Source: Spirochaetales bacterium
GTDB taxonomy: Bacteria; Spirochaetota; Spirochaetia; SZUA-6; DRHE01
NCBI GenBank assembly: GCA_030615505.1
Contig: JAUWZD010000006.1
Span: forward strand, 1-64,000
DNA length: 64,000 nt
Direction of reading: 5' to 3'
Part shown: positions 31,553 to 42,526 of the stretch, in pieces
Layout: each line of letters starts with the position of its first letter
Position numbering within the stretch: position 1 is the first letter of the stretch
Notes under the pieces: generated by a model
The model's input: only the letters and a program-made list of their open reading frames with translations
Told to the model about the DNA's origin: nothing
Databases searched by the model: none
Translations under genes and position numbers: made by a program

Positions 31553-32347
31553 TCATTTTCCGCAAGAAATCACAATTTCTTTCACCTTATCAAGAATATC
31601 AGCTTTAGTAATAAGTTCTTCCTTAGTTATAAAAAAGAAAAACTCGATGTTCCCCTTACGGCCTCGGATAGAGGAGACTGCAAGCTTAGATACATAGGCC
31701 CCTTCGCCCCATAAATCCTCTATCAGATGAGAAAGAATGGCAAAATGCTTAGTTTCATCCACAATACCTCGAAAATTCCGATCAGGTTCCGCCCACTCAA
31801 ACTGAGGCTTAATGAGAGCTATTAGCCAGCCCTTGCTCACAATAGATAGTAGATGAGATGCAACAATGCGTACGGATCGAAAGGAGATGTCTGCTACAGC
31901 TGCATCCGGAACTGTCGAGAACATCTCCCGATTCACAGACATAACATTAGTTCTTTCAAAAACCTCGACTCGCTTATCCTGTCTCAAAATGAAATCAAGC
32001 TGATTATAACCCACATCTATAGTATATACTTTACGCACACCTCTTTTTAAAAGACAATCGGTGAATCCTCCCGTAGAGGCTCCTGCATCAATAAATACTA
32101 AGTCTTTGATTTCAACCTGCCACGTACTGAGAATGGAATCAAGCTTTTCTCCGCCTCTGGAAACAAAGGCTTTTCCTGACTTAAATACTATTATGCTTTC
32201 TTTCTCGACTGGTGCTCGTGGTTCTCTGATCTTTTCACCATTAATAAAAACTTCACCACAGAGTATTCGTGCAAAGATCTCCTTTCGTTTTAAACCAGGA
32301 TAGCGTAAGGCCAGAAGTTCAGACAGTAAATATTTATTTCCACTCAT
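31553..32347 (-). CDS. tlyA: TlyA family rRNA methyltransferase
   Basis: N-terminal S4 domain; FIDAGASTGGFTDCLLKRGVRKVYTIDVGYNQL. Confidence 0.94.
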   Translation of the reverse strand: MSGNKYLLSELLALRYPGLKRKEIFARILCGEVFINGEKIREPRAPVEKESIIVFKSGKAFVSRGGEKLDSILSTWQVEIKDLVFIDAGASTGGFTDCLLKRGVRKVYTIDVGYNQLDFILRQDKRVEVFERTNVMSVNREMFSTVPDAAVADISFRSVRIVASHLLSIVSKGWLIALIKPQFEWAEPDRNFRGIVDETKHFAILSHLIEDLWGEGAYVSKLAVSSIRGRKGNIEFFFFITKEELITKADILDKVKEIVISCGK

Positions 32348-33150
32348 TATGAGCTTAAAGTCGAGAATTCCTTTTTTATCCGCTGGATTGACACTGTTTT
32401 TCCACTGTTTACATCAATCTCTAGCAGTACTCCCATAATAACCGGTGTTGAGTCTTCAACTTCCATTTTTATAGGCATCTGTGAAAGACACCTCCTTAGC
32501 GAAATTTCTTTTTTCATACCAATCACACTGTCAACAGGTCCAGTCATACCGATATCGGTGATATAGCCTGTACCTCCATTTAAAATTTTTTCGTCAGCCG
32601 TCGGTACATGACTATGTGTTCCCACCAGGGCGCTTACCTGTCCATCGAGATAAAGACCTAAGGCTTCTTTTTCCTGAGGCACTTCAGCGTGAAAATCTAT
32701 AATAATAAGATTAGTTTTTCTCCTTAACCGGCGCACTATTTCCCTTCCAACTTGAAATGGACAGTGCAGGTGGGAAAGATGCATCCTTCCTTCCAGATTC
32801 AGGATAGCTATCGGAATATCTTTTTTATTAATAATAAAATGCCCTTTTCCTGGCACTCCGGGTGGATAATTTTCAGGCCGCAGCAGCCTCTCTTCAAAGT
32901 CTAAAAGAGGCAGGATTTCCCGGCGCTGCCAGATATGATTCCCGGAGGTAATTACATCAACACCGGATTTGAAAAACCTATCGGCAATCTCCGGGGTCAA
33001 TCCAAGACCGTCTGAGGCATTCTCCCCATTTGCAATAACAAGCTCAACATTGTTTTTTTTAATAAGAGACTGTAAACCCCAAAATAACGCTCTACAGCCA
33101 GGTTGTCCAACCACATCGCCGAGAATTAGTGTTTTTAATGAGCTGATCAA
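32347..33150 (-). CDS. ymdB: YmdB family metallophosphoesterase
   Basis: LGDVVGQPGCRAL, ANGENASDGLGLTPE, TSGNHIWQRREI, DFHAEVPQEKEALGLYLDGQVSALVGTHSHVPTADE. Confidence 0.94.
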   Translation of the reverse strand: MISSLKTLILGDVVGQPGCRALFWGLQSLIKKNNVELVIANGENASDGLGLTPEIADRFFKSGVDVITSGNHIWQRREILPLLDFEERLLRPENYPPGVPGKGHFIINKKDIPIAILNLEGRMHLSHLHCPFQVGREIVRRLRRKTNLIIIDFHAEVPQEKEALGLYLDGQVSALVGTHSHVPTADEKILNGGTGYITDIGMTGPVDSVIGMKKEISLRRCLSQMPIKMEVEDSTPVIMGVLLEIDVNSGKTVSIQRIKKEFSTLSS

Positions 33151-33169
33151 CCGTTAAATTACTTCCTTC

Positions 33170-34699
33170 CTATCTGGCATATTCAACAATTCTCGTTTCC
33201 CTGATTATGGTTACCTTGATTCTCCCGGGGTATTTTAATTCCAACTCTATTTTCTTAGCAATGTTTTTAGCTAGATTCTTTGCCCCCTCATCATCAACTT
33301 CATCATTGTTGACCATAATTCGAAGCTCGCGGCCTGCCTGTATTGCAAAGGCCTTCCCAACGCCGGAATACCCTTCAGCTATCTTTTCCAGATTTTCTAA
33401 TCGTTTAAGGTAGTTATCTAAAGTTTCCCGTCTGGCGCCTGGACGCGCTGCCGATATTGCATCGGCGATCTGAACTATCACCGCTTCAAGGCAGTTGGGT
33501 TCAATATCATTATGATGGGCGCCTACAGCATTGATGACTTTAGGGTCCTCTCCTATTTTACGGGCGAGTTCTAAACCAACTTCGGCATGATTGCCCTCAC
33601 CGTCCGTTTCAACACCTTTCCCGATATCGTGAAGCAGTGCGCCGCGTTTGCAAAGCGATACATCTGCACCAACTTCAGCAGCTAAGGCTCCTGCGATTAT
33701 GGCCACTTCTTTGGAATGAGCTAAAACATTCTGTCCATAGCTTCTTCGGAAGTGAAGCCTGCCCAGTGCCCTTATTCCTTCGGGACTGATATTATGAATA
33801 CCAAGGTCGAAAAGAACTTTCTCACCCTCTTCATAGATAGCCTGCTTGACTTCTTTGGTTACCTTCTGAACGATTTCCTCAATCCTGGCCGGATGTATAC
33901 GTCCATCCGATATAAGCCTTTCTAAGGCAATCCGTGCAATCTCCTTTCGGATCGGATCGAAACAGGAAACGACCACTGCTTCTGGAGTATCATCAATAAT
34001 GACATCCACTCCTGTCAATGTCTCTAAGGTTCTGATATTTCGTCCCTCTCTTCCAATAATTCTACCTTTCATTTCATCATTGGGCAGACTTACCGTTGAA
34101 ATTGTTACTTCAGAACTTACCTCAGTTGCAATTCTTTGAATAGTTGAGACAATGATTTCCCGTGCCTTTTTCTCGGCGGTTATTTGAGCTTCCTGCTCGA
34201 TTAAGTTGATTTTAACCTGAGCTTCATGCAGTGCCTCGTTCTCAAGGCTTTGGATCAGAAGCTTTTTGGCCTCCTGTACCGTTAATCCTGAGATACGCTC
34301 AAGTTCTTTAATCCACTTATCCTCTTCATTCTTGAGTATATTTTCTTTTTCAGTTATCAACCTCTCGCGGTTTGCAGCGGATCTCTCTTGCTTTTCAAGA
34401 GAATCCATCCTTTTTTCTAGGTTCTCTTCTTTCTGTAATAATCGTCGTTCTAATCTTTGTAATTCATTCCGTCTTTCTCTAGTTTCTCTTTCTAGTTGAT
34501 TTCTTTCCCTGATCAATCTGTCTTTGCCCTCTAATAGGGCCTCTTTCTTCTTAGATTCTGCTTCTCTTAAAGCCTCCTGTATTACCCGTTCGGCTCTCTG
34601 TTCTGATGAAGAAAGTTGAAATCTGGCATACAGCCATCGAATCAGCCAACCTAGAATCAAACCAGCAAGAGGAAGAAAGACAAACAAAATGATGCTCAT
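33170..34699 (-). CDS. rny: Ribonuclease Y
   Basis: N-terminal TM, coiled coil, KH domain [17 protein letters not shown] domain LLHDIGKG. Confidence 0.97.
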   Translation of the reverse strand: MSIILFVFLPLAGLILGWLIRWLYARFQLSSSEQRAERVIQEALREAESKKKEALLEGKDRLIRERNQLERETRERRNELQRLERRLLQKEENLEKRMDSLEKQERSAANRERLITEKENILKNEEDKWIKELERISGLTVQEAKKLLIQSLENEALHEAQVKINLIEQEAQITAEKKAREIIVSTIQRIATEVSSEVTISTVSLPNDEMKGRIIGREGRNIRTLETLTGVDVIIDDTPEAVVVSCFDPIRKEIARIALERLISDGRIHPARIEEIVQKVTKEVKQAIYEEGEKVLFDLGIHNISPEGIRALGRLHFRRSYGQNVLAHSKEVAIIAGALAAEVGADVSLCKRGALLHDIGKGVETDGEGNHAEVGLELARKIGEDPKVINAVGAHHNDIEPNCLEAVIVQIADAISAARPGARRETLDNYLKRLENLEKIAEGYSGVGKAFAIQAGRELRIMVNNDEVDDEGAKNLAKNIAKKIELELKYPGRIKVTIIRETRIVEYAR

Positions 34700-34730
34700 T
34701 TTCTTCCTCCATCCAGTCAGTTCTAGGTAA

Positions 34731-34759
34731 TATTAAATTTATTTGATAGCTTTTGTCAA
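34731..34759 (-). promoter_or_regulatory. Promoter of rny
   Basis: Minus TTGACA (34754-34759), 17 nt, TTAATA (34731-34736). Confidence 0.5.
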
Positions 34760-34782
34760 GAATCCGCAGAGTGATATATAAC

Positions 34783-37374
34783 CTAGAATATGTTGAGCCT
34801 CTTGATAATATCTTGAATATCTCGGCCTTTTTTAAGAGGCAGACCGAGAAATAGAAATGCATCATGACCCTGGTACTTAGATGGCAGAAAGACAGCTCCC
34901 TGTAAATAATTAAGATCTTCTTTATTAAACTTCTTTTTTAAAGCTGTGATACTCTTAATTCTCTGATTTACAATAGCCGCTCTTCTTTCTCTAAGAAAAT
35001 TATCAAAAAAAGGCTCAGCCATCGAAAATAATAGTTTTTCCGGCTGATCAATGATTCCGACTTTTACAACTGGATAATATGTTTCTCCTTTTTTTTGAAG
35101 GATGGCTGCATTCATTGCCTTAATTTTACTGGATAGCTCCATTAAAGACCTTAAGCTACGTATCTCACTCGAGATGTTCATAAAATAATTGAGATAGCTG
35201 TCATAATCCAACCCGTTATCAGTGAATTGTATCTTCTTAGCCTTCGGTTTGCTTACCAGGTTCCGCTCAGGTATATTCCACTGTTGAAATTCTCCAACCA
35301 CGTCAAGCAGATCCAGTGTATCCCCTTTACCTAAAAGCTCTCCAATTCCGGATGCAGTAACAGAATCCGCTCCTTTCTTCCTCTCAGTCAGAACAGATTT
35401 AGCTAAGGCCATCAAGCCCTTTTCGACTTTCTTTTCTTTTTGTGCAAACATCTCTTCCTTAATCTGGTAAACTCCATCTTCCATCACAACACTGGTTCGA
35501 TGCTCCTGGACGAGCTTCCTTACCTCAGGAATGGAATATACTTTAATCACTCCTTTCTCAATAAGTTTTTGTATTTCCTGATTCTCTTCAATCCATTCTC
35601 GCCCTTTTACCTTGAATTCCTCTGTTCCTTCAAAGACTACAGCTTCTTCTGCAGCTTCAACCCCTTCTACTTCCTCAACTGCTTCCGGGGCTTCCAACTC
35701 CTCAACCTCTTCTACCTCCTCGGCTTTTCCCACAGCTTCGGCACTCGCAGTCTCTTCAAGCTCTTCTTCGGCTTCTTCTACTAAGGGCAACTCGTCAAGC
35801 TCTTCCTGAGGTTCAGGCGGGAGTCGCTCAATTTCCTTTACAGTTTCCAGTTCTTCGAGTTTTTCAGCTTCCGCCTCTTCAAGTTCTTCCACCACTTCTA
35901 CAGCTTCAATCTCTTCTACTTCCTCTACTTCTTCTACTTCCTCTACCTCTTCTACTTCCTCTGCCTCTTCTACTTCCTCTGCCTCTTCAAATTGAGCCTG
36001 CTCAGCCTCTTCAACCTCATCAACTCCGATCTCTTCCACGACCACCGGTTTTTTAATAGGTGCTTGTACTTGGACAACTTCCTGTGTTGAGAGAGTAATT
36101 CTACCTCTATCAAGTGCCTTTTGAATCAGTTGTTCTATACCGGCTATATCGAGCTTTTCGTGTTCTGCCTGTCCTATCTTGGCTTCAATGATAGAAATAA
36201 TCTCATCCCAACCCTTATCAATTAATCCATCCAGTTCTGCTTCTTTATCTTGTGCTATCCTTCCAATACCCTTCTTAATTCTCACTTTTAAATCAGACCT
36301 GCTGGTCATCAGCTCCCTGCGCCATTTTTCCCAATCTACCCTTTCTTTTCCTTCTATAAATTCCTGTAAAACCTCAATCTGGAATCGCTTAATCCGCTGA
36401 GACATGACTATTAAAGGATCCTGCTTGAGGTTTAAAAAGAGAAACACAATTAAAAAGACAGTGCAGAAGAAAGAGGCTAACAGCACGGCCTGCATTAAAG
36501 GTTGTAATTCAAACTCGGAGAAAGGAATTAAAAGACAAATAAATCCATATCGATCATCAGCTCTTCCAAGGTACAGATATCTCTTCTTCTCAGTTTCAGA
36601 GGACTCGAATATTAAATTGTCTTTGAATAGATCTTTTTCGCTTTGTTTTTTCCATATGTCTAAAATACTGTCTGTAATAAGATTCTTATCTGAAACAGGA
36701 GAGTTCATTACCATACCCTGCTGACCAATGATAAACAGATATCTGAAATTCAATCCCGGTATTCGTAACAAATATGTGGATAGATCATTTTTTGACATGT
36801 AAAAAAGTGCACTTCCCCTGTAAATGCCACTATGAATCACTGGAAAGGAATAGATAATACGCTCCCGATCTCCGTCAAGTATGACTTTAGGGCTATCATC
36901 CTCAGCAGTGATAAGAAGATCTCCTGGGAGCGCTCCTTCTGTTTGATCGAGATTATAATAGATAGTACTGAAATCTTCTTTTACCCTGATATCCTCAGGT
37001 AAGGTACTGTAATGTATTTTTCTTCCATCTGAGTCAAGGAGACGCATTAACTGGAGATTGCTGTAATCTTCAAGGAGTTTTCCGAAGAAATTTATCCTGT
37101 TTTCGATATCTTGCTCACTCTGCTGACTTAAGAAAGCGCTTGATACCCATGGCTTTTCTCTAATAGAGCTAAATCGTTCAATGTTGTCCCTATGATACTT
37201 ATTGATCTTATCAGAGAAAGTTTCTAACTGCTTTTCAAACTCTCTTATGATCCTGGGCTGAAGAAAGGAAGTAGCTAAGAAATCGAACAATCCTGAAAAT
37301 GCAATCAGGGCAAATGCACTGAATATAAATAAAGAGACTAAGAGACTCAAAGAGATTTTTAAGCTCTGCCGCAT
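34783..37374 (-). CDS. Membrane protein with extracytoplasmic sensor-like domain and Glu-rich repeat region
   Basis: TM near N-terminus, ~240 aa extracytoplasmic region, second TM (AVLLASFFCTVFLIVFLFLNL), long EEV/EEA repeats. Track start is 37488; MRQSLKISLSLL at 37374 is the likelier start. Confidence 0.75.
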   Translation of the reverse strand: MRQSLKISLSLLVSLFIFSAFALIAFSGLFDFLATSFLQPRIIREFEKQLETFSDKINKYHRDNIERFSSIREKPWVSSAFLSQQSEQDIENRINFFGKLLEDYSNLQLMRLLDSDGRKIHYSTLPEDIRVKEDFSTIYYNLDQTEGALPGDLLITAEDDSPKVILDGDRERIIYSFPVIHSGIYRGSALFYMSKNDLSTYLLRIPGLNFRYLFIIGQQGMVMNSPVSDKNLITDSILDIWKKQSEKDLFKDNLIFESSETEKKRYLYLGRADDRYGFICLLIPFSEFELQPLMQAVLLASFFCTVFLIVFLFLNLKQDPLIVMSQRIKRFQIEVLQEFIEGKERVDWEKWRRELMTSRSDLKVRIKKGIGRIAQDKEAELDGLIDKGWDEIISIIEAKIGQAEHEKLDIAGIEQLIQKALDRGRITLSTQEVVQVQAPIKKPVVVEEIGVDEVEEAEQAQFEEAEEVEEAEEVEEVEEVEEVEEVEEIEAVEVVEELEEAEAEKLEELETVKEIERLPPEPQEELDELPLVEEAEEELEETASAEAVGKAEEVEEVEELEAPEAVEEVEGVEAAEEAVVFEGTEEFKVKGREWIEENQEIQKLIEKGVIKVYSIPEVRKLVQEHRTSVVMEDGVYQIKEEMFAQKEKKVEKGLMALAKSVLTERKKGADSVTASGIGELLGKGDTLDLLDVVGEFQQWNIPERNLVSKPKAKKIQFTDNGLDYDSYLNYFMNISSEIRSLRSLMELSSKIKAMNAAILQKKGETYYPVVKVGIIDQPEKLLFSMAEPFFDNFLRERRAAIVNQRIKSITALKKKFNKEDLNYLQGAVFLPSKYQGHDAFLFLGLPLKKGRDIQDIIKRLNIF
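35911..35988 (-). repeat. In-frame 9-bp/18-bp tandem repeat (minisatellite)
   Basis: Plus strand ctcttctac ttcctctac ttcttctac ttcctctac ctcttctac ttcctctgc ctcttctac ttcctctgc ctcttc; 8.7 units. Confidence 0.9.
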
Positions 37375-37445
37375 CCCCGGGGTGCACCCTCCCGCTTTTT
37401 TTTTCCTATCTATAATATCGGCTTTAATTTTAACTTTACATACAC

Positions 37446-38072
37446 TTAAAATGGTTTCATCTTTAGAGAGTAAAAAACTAATCCCCAATTTAGCAAGAGA
37501 AGAGCTAATAGCAATATTACTCCATACATGCTGGTTTTTCCAAAACGAATCGCCGGATTATATTTTTTATTATTATAAACCTTTTCGAACAATGCATCGA
37601 GGCTTCCTACAATATCTTTGCGCGAAATAGACTTTTTTTCCTCTACCAGGCAGTTCAAATAGAAAAGGGTTTTTGAGATGCAACTTCCAAAACGTCCGGG
37701 AAGATTTAAATTAGAACGAACACTGAATCTGGACAGATACATTAATCCAATAATTGTAAGAGCTTTAGATAAACCTGAATTCAGAGAACCTTCAGTAATG
37801 GGAAAGGGACCAATCTTTACTAAAACCTTTCCTAATGGAGAGAACAAGTTCAACACCACAGTGGAAATAAAAAATACAAAGCTTCCTAATAGGATTATAC
37901 GTTGTTTGAGAATATAGCTTATTACTGCAAATACAAGAATTTGATAAAATTTGATAAAAAGATTGTGCTGAAGAATTATTGTGGGTGCAATACAGAACCC
38001 TGTGATAAATAAAAAGGAGGAAGATACATGCTTGTCAAACCAGGAGTCTTCCTCGCTTACTGACTGTTTCAC
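37446..38072 (-). CDS. Hypothetical integral membrane protein
   Basis: 208 aa; several hydrophobic segments; between rplQ and the sensor-like gene. Confidence 0.7.
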   Translation of the reverse strand: MKQSVSEEDSWFDKHVSSSFLFITGFCIAPTIILQHNLFIKFYQILVFAVISYILKQRIILLGSFVFFISTVVLNLFSPLGKVLVKIGPFPITEGSLNSGLSKALTIIGLMYLSRFSVRSNLNLPGRFGSCISKTLFYLNCLVEEKKSISRKDIVGSLDALFEKVYNNKKYNPAIRFGKTSMYGVILLLALLLLNWGLVFYSLKMKPF

Positions 38073-38084
38073 ATCCTATTCAGG

Positions 38085-38495
38085 CTAATCCTCTTTCGCA
38101 GCCTGCTCTTTCTTCTTTTTCTTTCTTACTACTTCTTTTCTCTCTACAAGCTCTAAAAACACCATCTCAGAAGCATCTCCGAACCGCCTTCCCAATTTTA
38201 AGATCCGTGTATATCCGCCGGGACGCCCCTCGAAGCGCGGTGCTATTTCAGTAAACAATTTGTCTAAAACATTATCTTCAATAATCCTCTTAGCAATAAT
38301 TCGTCTGTTGTGTACAGAATCTGTTTTAGCCCTGGTAATCATCTTCTCAGCAACTCTTTTAATTTCCCGGGCTTTTGCTTTAGTTGTTTTAATTCGTTCA
38401 TATCTAAAAAGGGCTGTAACCATACTTCGATATAGAGCTTTTCTATGGCTTCCTTTTCTTCCTAATCTGTTAAATCCCATTCTATGCTTCATCAA
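38085..38495 (-). CDS. rplQ: 50S ribosomal protein L17
   Basis: [25 protein letters not shown]. Confidence 0.97.
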   Translation of the reverse strand: MMKHRMGFNRLGRKGSHRKALYRSMVTALFRYERIKTTKAKAREIKRVAEKMITRAKTDSVHNRRIIAKRIIEDNVLDKLFTEIAPRFEGRPGGYTRILKLGRRFGDASEMVFLELVERKEVVRKKKKKEQAAKED

Positions 38496-39540
38496 TCGTT
38501 TCCTTCTGTTCCGGTTCCGGAGTTTTCAACTTTTTGAGAGCACTGTAATCTTTCATCCCTAAAGATAGCACTCTCTCCTGTAATTTCTCTTTAATTTCCA
38601 GCAGTGATTTCTTACCAAAATTCCGTGTCTTCGCAATTTCATCCTCAGTCTTTTTAATAAGGTCTCCGATAGTTCTGATATTGGCGTTTCGAAGACAATT
38701 GCTTGATCGTACGGAGAGCTCAAGCTCCTCTACAGGTGTTTCTAATAAAGCCCTGATGCGCGTCTCTTCCTCATCAGTTTCATCATCATCTAAAGCTGCA
38801 TCTTCATCAAAATTTATGAAAATAGATAGATGATCTTTAGCGATCTTGGCAGCCTCAGCAAGAACATCTTCCGGGGCAATACTGCCGTTTGTCCAGATTT
38901 CTAAAATTAATTTATCATAGTCAGTTCTTTGACCTACTCGTGTGTTTTCCACTCTGTATTTTACTTTCTGCACCGGGCTAAATAGAGCATCAATAGGAAT
39001 CGTCCCAATAACATCAATATATTTCTCACTGCGTTCAGCCGGTACATAGCCACGCCCCAAATCAATCTGAATCTCTAACTCCAAATTTGCTTTCTCCATC
39101 AAAGTAGCAATCTGGAAATCCGTATTAATGACTTTAACAGTGCCATCGGCCTCAAGATTCTTAGCTAGAATTTTGCCCGGGCCCTTGGCCTCTATAACTA
39201 CGACCTTTTCTTCCTCGTCATTGGATAACTTAAGCTGTATCAGTTTAAAATTATTTAGGATTTCAGGTGTATCTTCCACGACTTCCGGAATCGGCTCGAA
39301 TTCATTGCTTATCACCTTTTGTGTTCCGTCTTCATTATAGCTGGTAATGCGGATTGCAGTAATTGCATACCCCTGTATAGAAGAGAGTAATATTCGCCTC
39401 AAGGTGTTTCCCATGGTTAGCCCATATCCACGCTCGAATGGATAGGCTATAAATTTTCCATATTTTTGTTCAACCTCGCTATGCTCAAAGGTGATACCTT
39501 TAGGCCTTTTGAATCCTTTTAATAGATTTCTTCGCGCCAT
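38482..39540 (-). CDS. rpoA: RNA polymerase subunit alpha
   Basis: [34 protein letters not shown]. Confidence 0.98.
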   Translation of the reverse strand: MARRNLLKGFKRPKGITFEHSEVEQKYGKFIAYPFERGYGLTMGNTLRRILLSSIQGYAITAIRITSYNEDGTQKVISNEFEPIPEVVEDTPEILNNFKLIQLKLSNDEEEKVVVIEAKGPGKILAKNLEADGTVKVINTDFQIATLMEKANLELEIQIDLGRGYVPAERSEKYIDVIGTIPIDALFSPVQKVKYRVENTRVGQRTDYDKLILEIWTNGSIAPEDVLAEAAKIAKDHLSIFINFDEDAALDDDETDEEETRIRALLETPVEELELSVRSSNCLRNANIRTIGDLIKKTEDEIAKTRNFGKKSLLEIKEKLQERVLSLGMKDYSALKKLKTPEPEQKETIDEA

Positions 39541-39549
39541 CTGCTTTCC

Positions 39550-40185
39550 TTATTTAGAGTAAAGCTCTACAATTAGCTGTTCATGAACTTCGGTTAAATC
39601 GACAATATCATTCCTTCTGGGAATTACTTTCACTTTTCCGTAAACCCTATCAGGATCAACCTCAAGCCAGGGAGAAACACCGGAGCGCGAATACTCTTTT
39701 AAACTCTCCTTAATTCCGGTCATTTTCTTGCTGCTTTCCCTGACCTCTATTTCATCTCCTTCATTTACTAAATAGGAGGGTATATTGACTTTTCGACTAT
39801 TTACCATGATGTGGCCATGTGAAACAAGCTGCCGGGCTTGATTCTTGGAACTGGCAAAATGCATACGATATAGAATATTATCAAGCCTTCTTTCCAGGAG
39901 TATAATCAAGTTATCCCCGGTTATTCCTTTCATACGCTCAGCTTTAACAAAAAATAGTTTAAACTGATTTTCCATCATACCGTAAAACCGTTTTACTTTC
40001 TGCTTTTCCCGAAGCTGGATACCATAGTCAGACAATTTCTTCATCCTGGCTCTCGGACCCTTGCCTGGCTTTCCTCTCCGCTTAGTAATAGGGCATTTAG
40101 CACTGTTGCATCTTTCACCCTTAAGATACAATTTTACTTCTTCAGCTCTGCAAAGCCGACACTGGGGACCCATATATCTGCCCAT
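39550..40185 (-). CDS. rpsD: 30S ribosomal protein S4
   Basis: MGRYMGPQCRLCRAEE; S4 domain LDNILYRMHFASSKNQARQLVSHGHIMVN. Confidence 0.98.
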   Translation of the reverse strand: MGRYMGPQCRLCRAEEVKLYLKGERCNSAKCPITKRRGKPGKGPRARMKKLSDYGIQLREKQKVKRFYGMMENQFKLFFVKAERMKGITGDNLIILLERRLDNILYRMHFASSKNQARQLVSHGHIMVNSRKVNIPSYLVNEGDEIEVRESSKKMTGIKESLKEYSRSGVSPWLEVDPDRVYGKVKVIPRRNDIVDLTEVHEQLIVELYSK

Positions 40186-40207
40186 ACCTTTCTCCCTTGA
40201 AACTTAT

Positions 40208-40591
40208 TTAGACTCTTCTTTTCTTCTGCGGCCTGCAGCCATTATGCGGTATTGGTGTAACATCCTGTATAGTTTTAACTTTTAGTCCTAAAGCGCCAAG
40301 AGCCCTGATTGCCGACTCGCCGCCAACGCCAGGTCCCTTAATATAAACCTTTACCTCTCTCAAGCCGTACTCCATAGCTTTGCGGGCCGCGGTTTCAGCC
40401 GTTGTTTGAGATGCATATGGTGTTGATTTTTTTGCACCTTTAAACCCCAGGGATCCAGCTGAAGCCCAGGAAATCGCGTTTCCCTTTCTATCAGTTACAG
40501 TAACAATCGTATTGTTGAATGTTGCCTGTATATATACATTTCCTTCAGCAATATTCTTTTTCTTTTCCCTTTTACCTTTGCTCTTTGCCAC
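40208..40591 (-). CDS. rpsK: 30S ribosomal protein S11
   Basis: [28 protein letters not shown]...[20 protein letters not shown]. Confidence 0.98.
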   Translation of the reverse strand: MAKSKGKREKKKNIAEGNVYIQATFNNTIVTVTDRKGNAISWASAGSLGFKGAKKSTPYASQTTAETAARKAMEYGLREVKVYIKGPGVGGESAIRALGALGLKVKTIQDVTPIPHNGCRPQKKRRV

Positions 40592-40632
40592 TTTCTATTT
40601 ACCTCCGCATTTACATTCCGGCTAAATCTCTT

Positions 40633-41004
40633 TTATTTCGCTCCTCTTTTTCCTGCGACAGTCTTTCTTTTTCCCTTACGGGTTCTGGCATTCGTTTTGG
40701 TTCGCTGACCTCGAAGAGGCAGCCCCTTCCTATGTCGAAGTCCTCGATAACAGCCAATATCCATTAATCGTTTTATATTAAGTGAAATCTCAGTTCTCAG
40801 TCTCCCCTCAACTTTGTAATCACTTTCAATTATCTTTCTTAAAATATTTACCTCTTCGGAAGACAAATCATTCATGTGTCTATACGGGTCAATCCCGGCA
40901 AATTCACATATTTTTTTTGCAGATGATCTGCCAATCCCAAAAATATATGTCAGCGATATATCAACATTCTTATTAGGCAGATCAACTCCGGCAATTCTCG
41001 CCAT
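40633..41004 (-). CDS. rpsM: 30S ribosomal protein S13
   Basis: [25 protein letters not shown]...[27 protein letters not shown]. Confidence 0.98.
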   Translation of the reverse strand: MARIAGVDLPNKNVDISLTYIFGIGRSSAKKICEFAGIDPYRHMNDLSSEEVNILRKIIESDYKVEGRLRTEISLNIKRLMDIGCYRGLRHRKGLPLRGQRTKTNARTRKGKRKTVAGKRGAK

Positions 41005-41012
41005 ATTTCCTC

Positions 41013-41126
41013 CTACCTCTGTCTCTGCTTATGTTTGGGATTCTTACATATTATCCTTAAAACACCTTTGCGCCGGATAATTTTGCATTTATCGCAAATT
41101 TTTTTTACACTTACCCGAACCTTCAT
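41013..41126 (-). CDS. rpmJ: 50S ribosomal protein L36
   Basis: Not in ORF track (37 aa): [37 protein letters not shown]. Confidence 0.97.
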   Translation of the reverse strand: MKVRVSVKKICDKCKIIRRKGVLRIICKNPKHKQRQR

Positions 41127-41146
41127 AACTATCCTCCCTTAGCCTA

Positions 41147-41206
41147 GGCGCTTCGCACCGGCATGACGTCCTCGTCTAAGCCGTCTTCGGCATGACGTCC
41201 TCGTCA
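41147..41206 (-). repeat. Two-copy 18-bp direct repeat forming four consecutive mini-hairpins
   Basis: CGGCATGACGTCCTCGTC at 41159-41176 and 41188-41205. Minus-strand hairpins TGACG-AGGA-CGTCA, GCCG-AAGA-CGGC, GACG-AGGA-CGTC, GGTGC-GAA-GCGCC. Confidence 0.85.
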
Positions 41207-42526
41207 CAAATTCCTCGATCGCAGTTTTCCCCTACGCACGAGCCCCTCATGGTGGTGCATCCGTAAATGAGCTTCAATCTGTGACATAGTATCCAGATCA
41301 ACACCTACCATGATCAGAAGCGATGTACCCCCCATCAGAAAAGCGATAGACGGCGGGAAATTGAACCATGTTTGTACGATAGTTGGAATCACTGCAATTA
41401 ATGCCAGAAACAGGGCACCGGGCAGAACTATCCGATTTAAAATTTTTGAAAGATATTCCTCCATTTTCTCTGATCGAATTCCTGGAATTGAGCCCCCATT
41501 TTCCCTGATATTTTTAGATATTTCAATAGGATTCAGTGTTACCTGAGTATAAAAATAGGCAAAAAATATAATAAGAAGGGTATAAAAGATCACGTAAGGG
41601 ATTCCGTTAGGCCTCAACCAGGAAGCAAATCGAGACATCCAATCGATCCTGCTTCCCATATTCTGCGCTATCTGTAGAGGAAATATCAGAACCGAAGATG
41701 CAAAAATAACCGGGATAACCCCTGAAGGATTAATCTTAAACGGCAGATATGTATTTTGCGCTCCATAGATTTTCCGTCCTATCACTCTTTTTGCATAGTG
41801 AATTGGAATCTTACGCTGTCCCTGCTGTTCATAAACGACTAAGGAAACTACCACTACAAACATAAGCAGTATAACAATAACAAAAACCGGGTTGAGTTCC
41901 TGATGACGGATCAAATCTATCATAGTATAAAACGCATAAGGGATTCGTGTAACTATACCTGCAAAAATTAATATTGATATGCCGTTGCCGATTCCTCTCT
42001 GTGTAATCTGTTCACCGAGCCACATTAAAAAAAGTGTTCCTGTGGTAACTGTAAGCATGGCAATAAACGTATACGGCAGCCTTGCCATTGTCAGTGCATC
42101 CGGTATTCTGTCAATATATGCCGTAACAGCAAAAGACTGGATAAGGCAGACTACAACAGTTCCATACCGGGTATATCTGTGTATTTTTTTTCGGCCACCT
42201 TCCTCCTCGGATATCTTTTTTAATTTGGGGAATACCAGTGTCAGCAGCTGCATTATGATTGACATGGAGATATAGGGCATAATCCCGAGCATAAAAATTG
42301 AAAAATTTTTAAACGCCCCTCCGGCAAAAAAGTCTAAATAGTCTGTGATTCCCATTGTCCCGGCGCTCTCCTGAGCTACCATGTAGAGCTTAAGTGCATT
42401 CAGATTAACACCAGGAATGGGAATGTTTGCTCCAAGCCGGAATATAAATAGAATAAATACTGTAAATAGTATTCTCTCCCTTAGATCCTTAACCCGGAAA
42501 ATGTCCAAAATCGGATTAGCCGCCAT
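41204..42526 (-). CDS. secY: Protein translocase subunit SecY
   Basis: IFRLGANIPIPGVN, 10 TM helices, GQRKIPIHYAKRVIG. Confidence 0.98.
   Translation of the reverse strand: MAANPILDIFRVKDLRERILFTVFILFIFRLGANIPIPGVNLNALKLYMVAQESAGTMGITDYLDFFAGGAFKNFSIFMLGIMPYISMSIIMQLLTLVFPKLKKISEEEGGRKKIHRYTRYGTVVVCLIQSFAVTAYIDRIPDALTMARLPYTFIAMLTVTTGTLFLMWLGEQITQRGIGNGISILIFAGIVTRIPYAFYTMIDLIRHQELNPVFVIVILLMFVVVVSLVVYEQQGQRKIPIHYAKRVIGRKIYGAQNTYLPFKINPSGVIPVIFASSVLIFPLQIAQNMGSRIDWMSRFASWLRPNGIPYVIFYTLLIIFFAYFYTQVTLNPIEISKNIRENGGSIPGIRSEKMEEYLSKILNRIVLPGALFLALIAVIPTIVQTWFNFPPSIAFLMGGTSLLIMVGVDLDTMSQIEAHLRMHHHEGLVRRGKLRSRNL

Noticed and set aside
34551-37912. Antisense and out-of-frame ORFs such as 34551-34865, 35440-35784 and 35612-35809
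   Set aside because: They lie over well-supported rny, sensor-like or neighbouring genes and reflect low-complexity composition.
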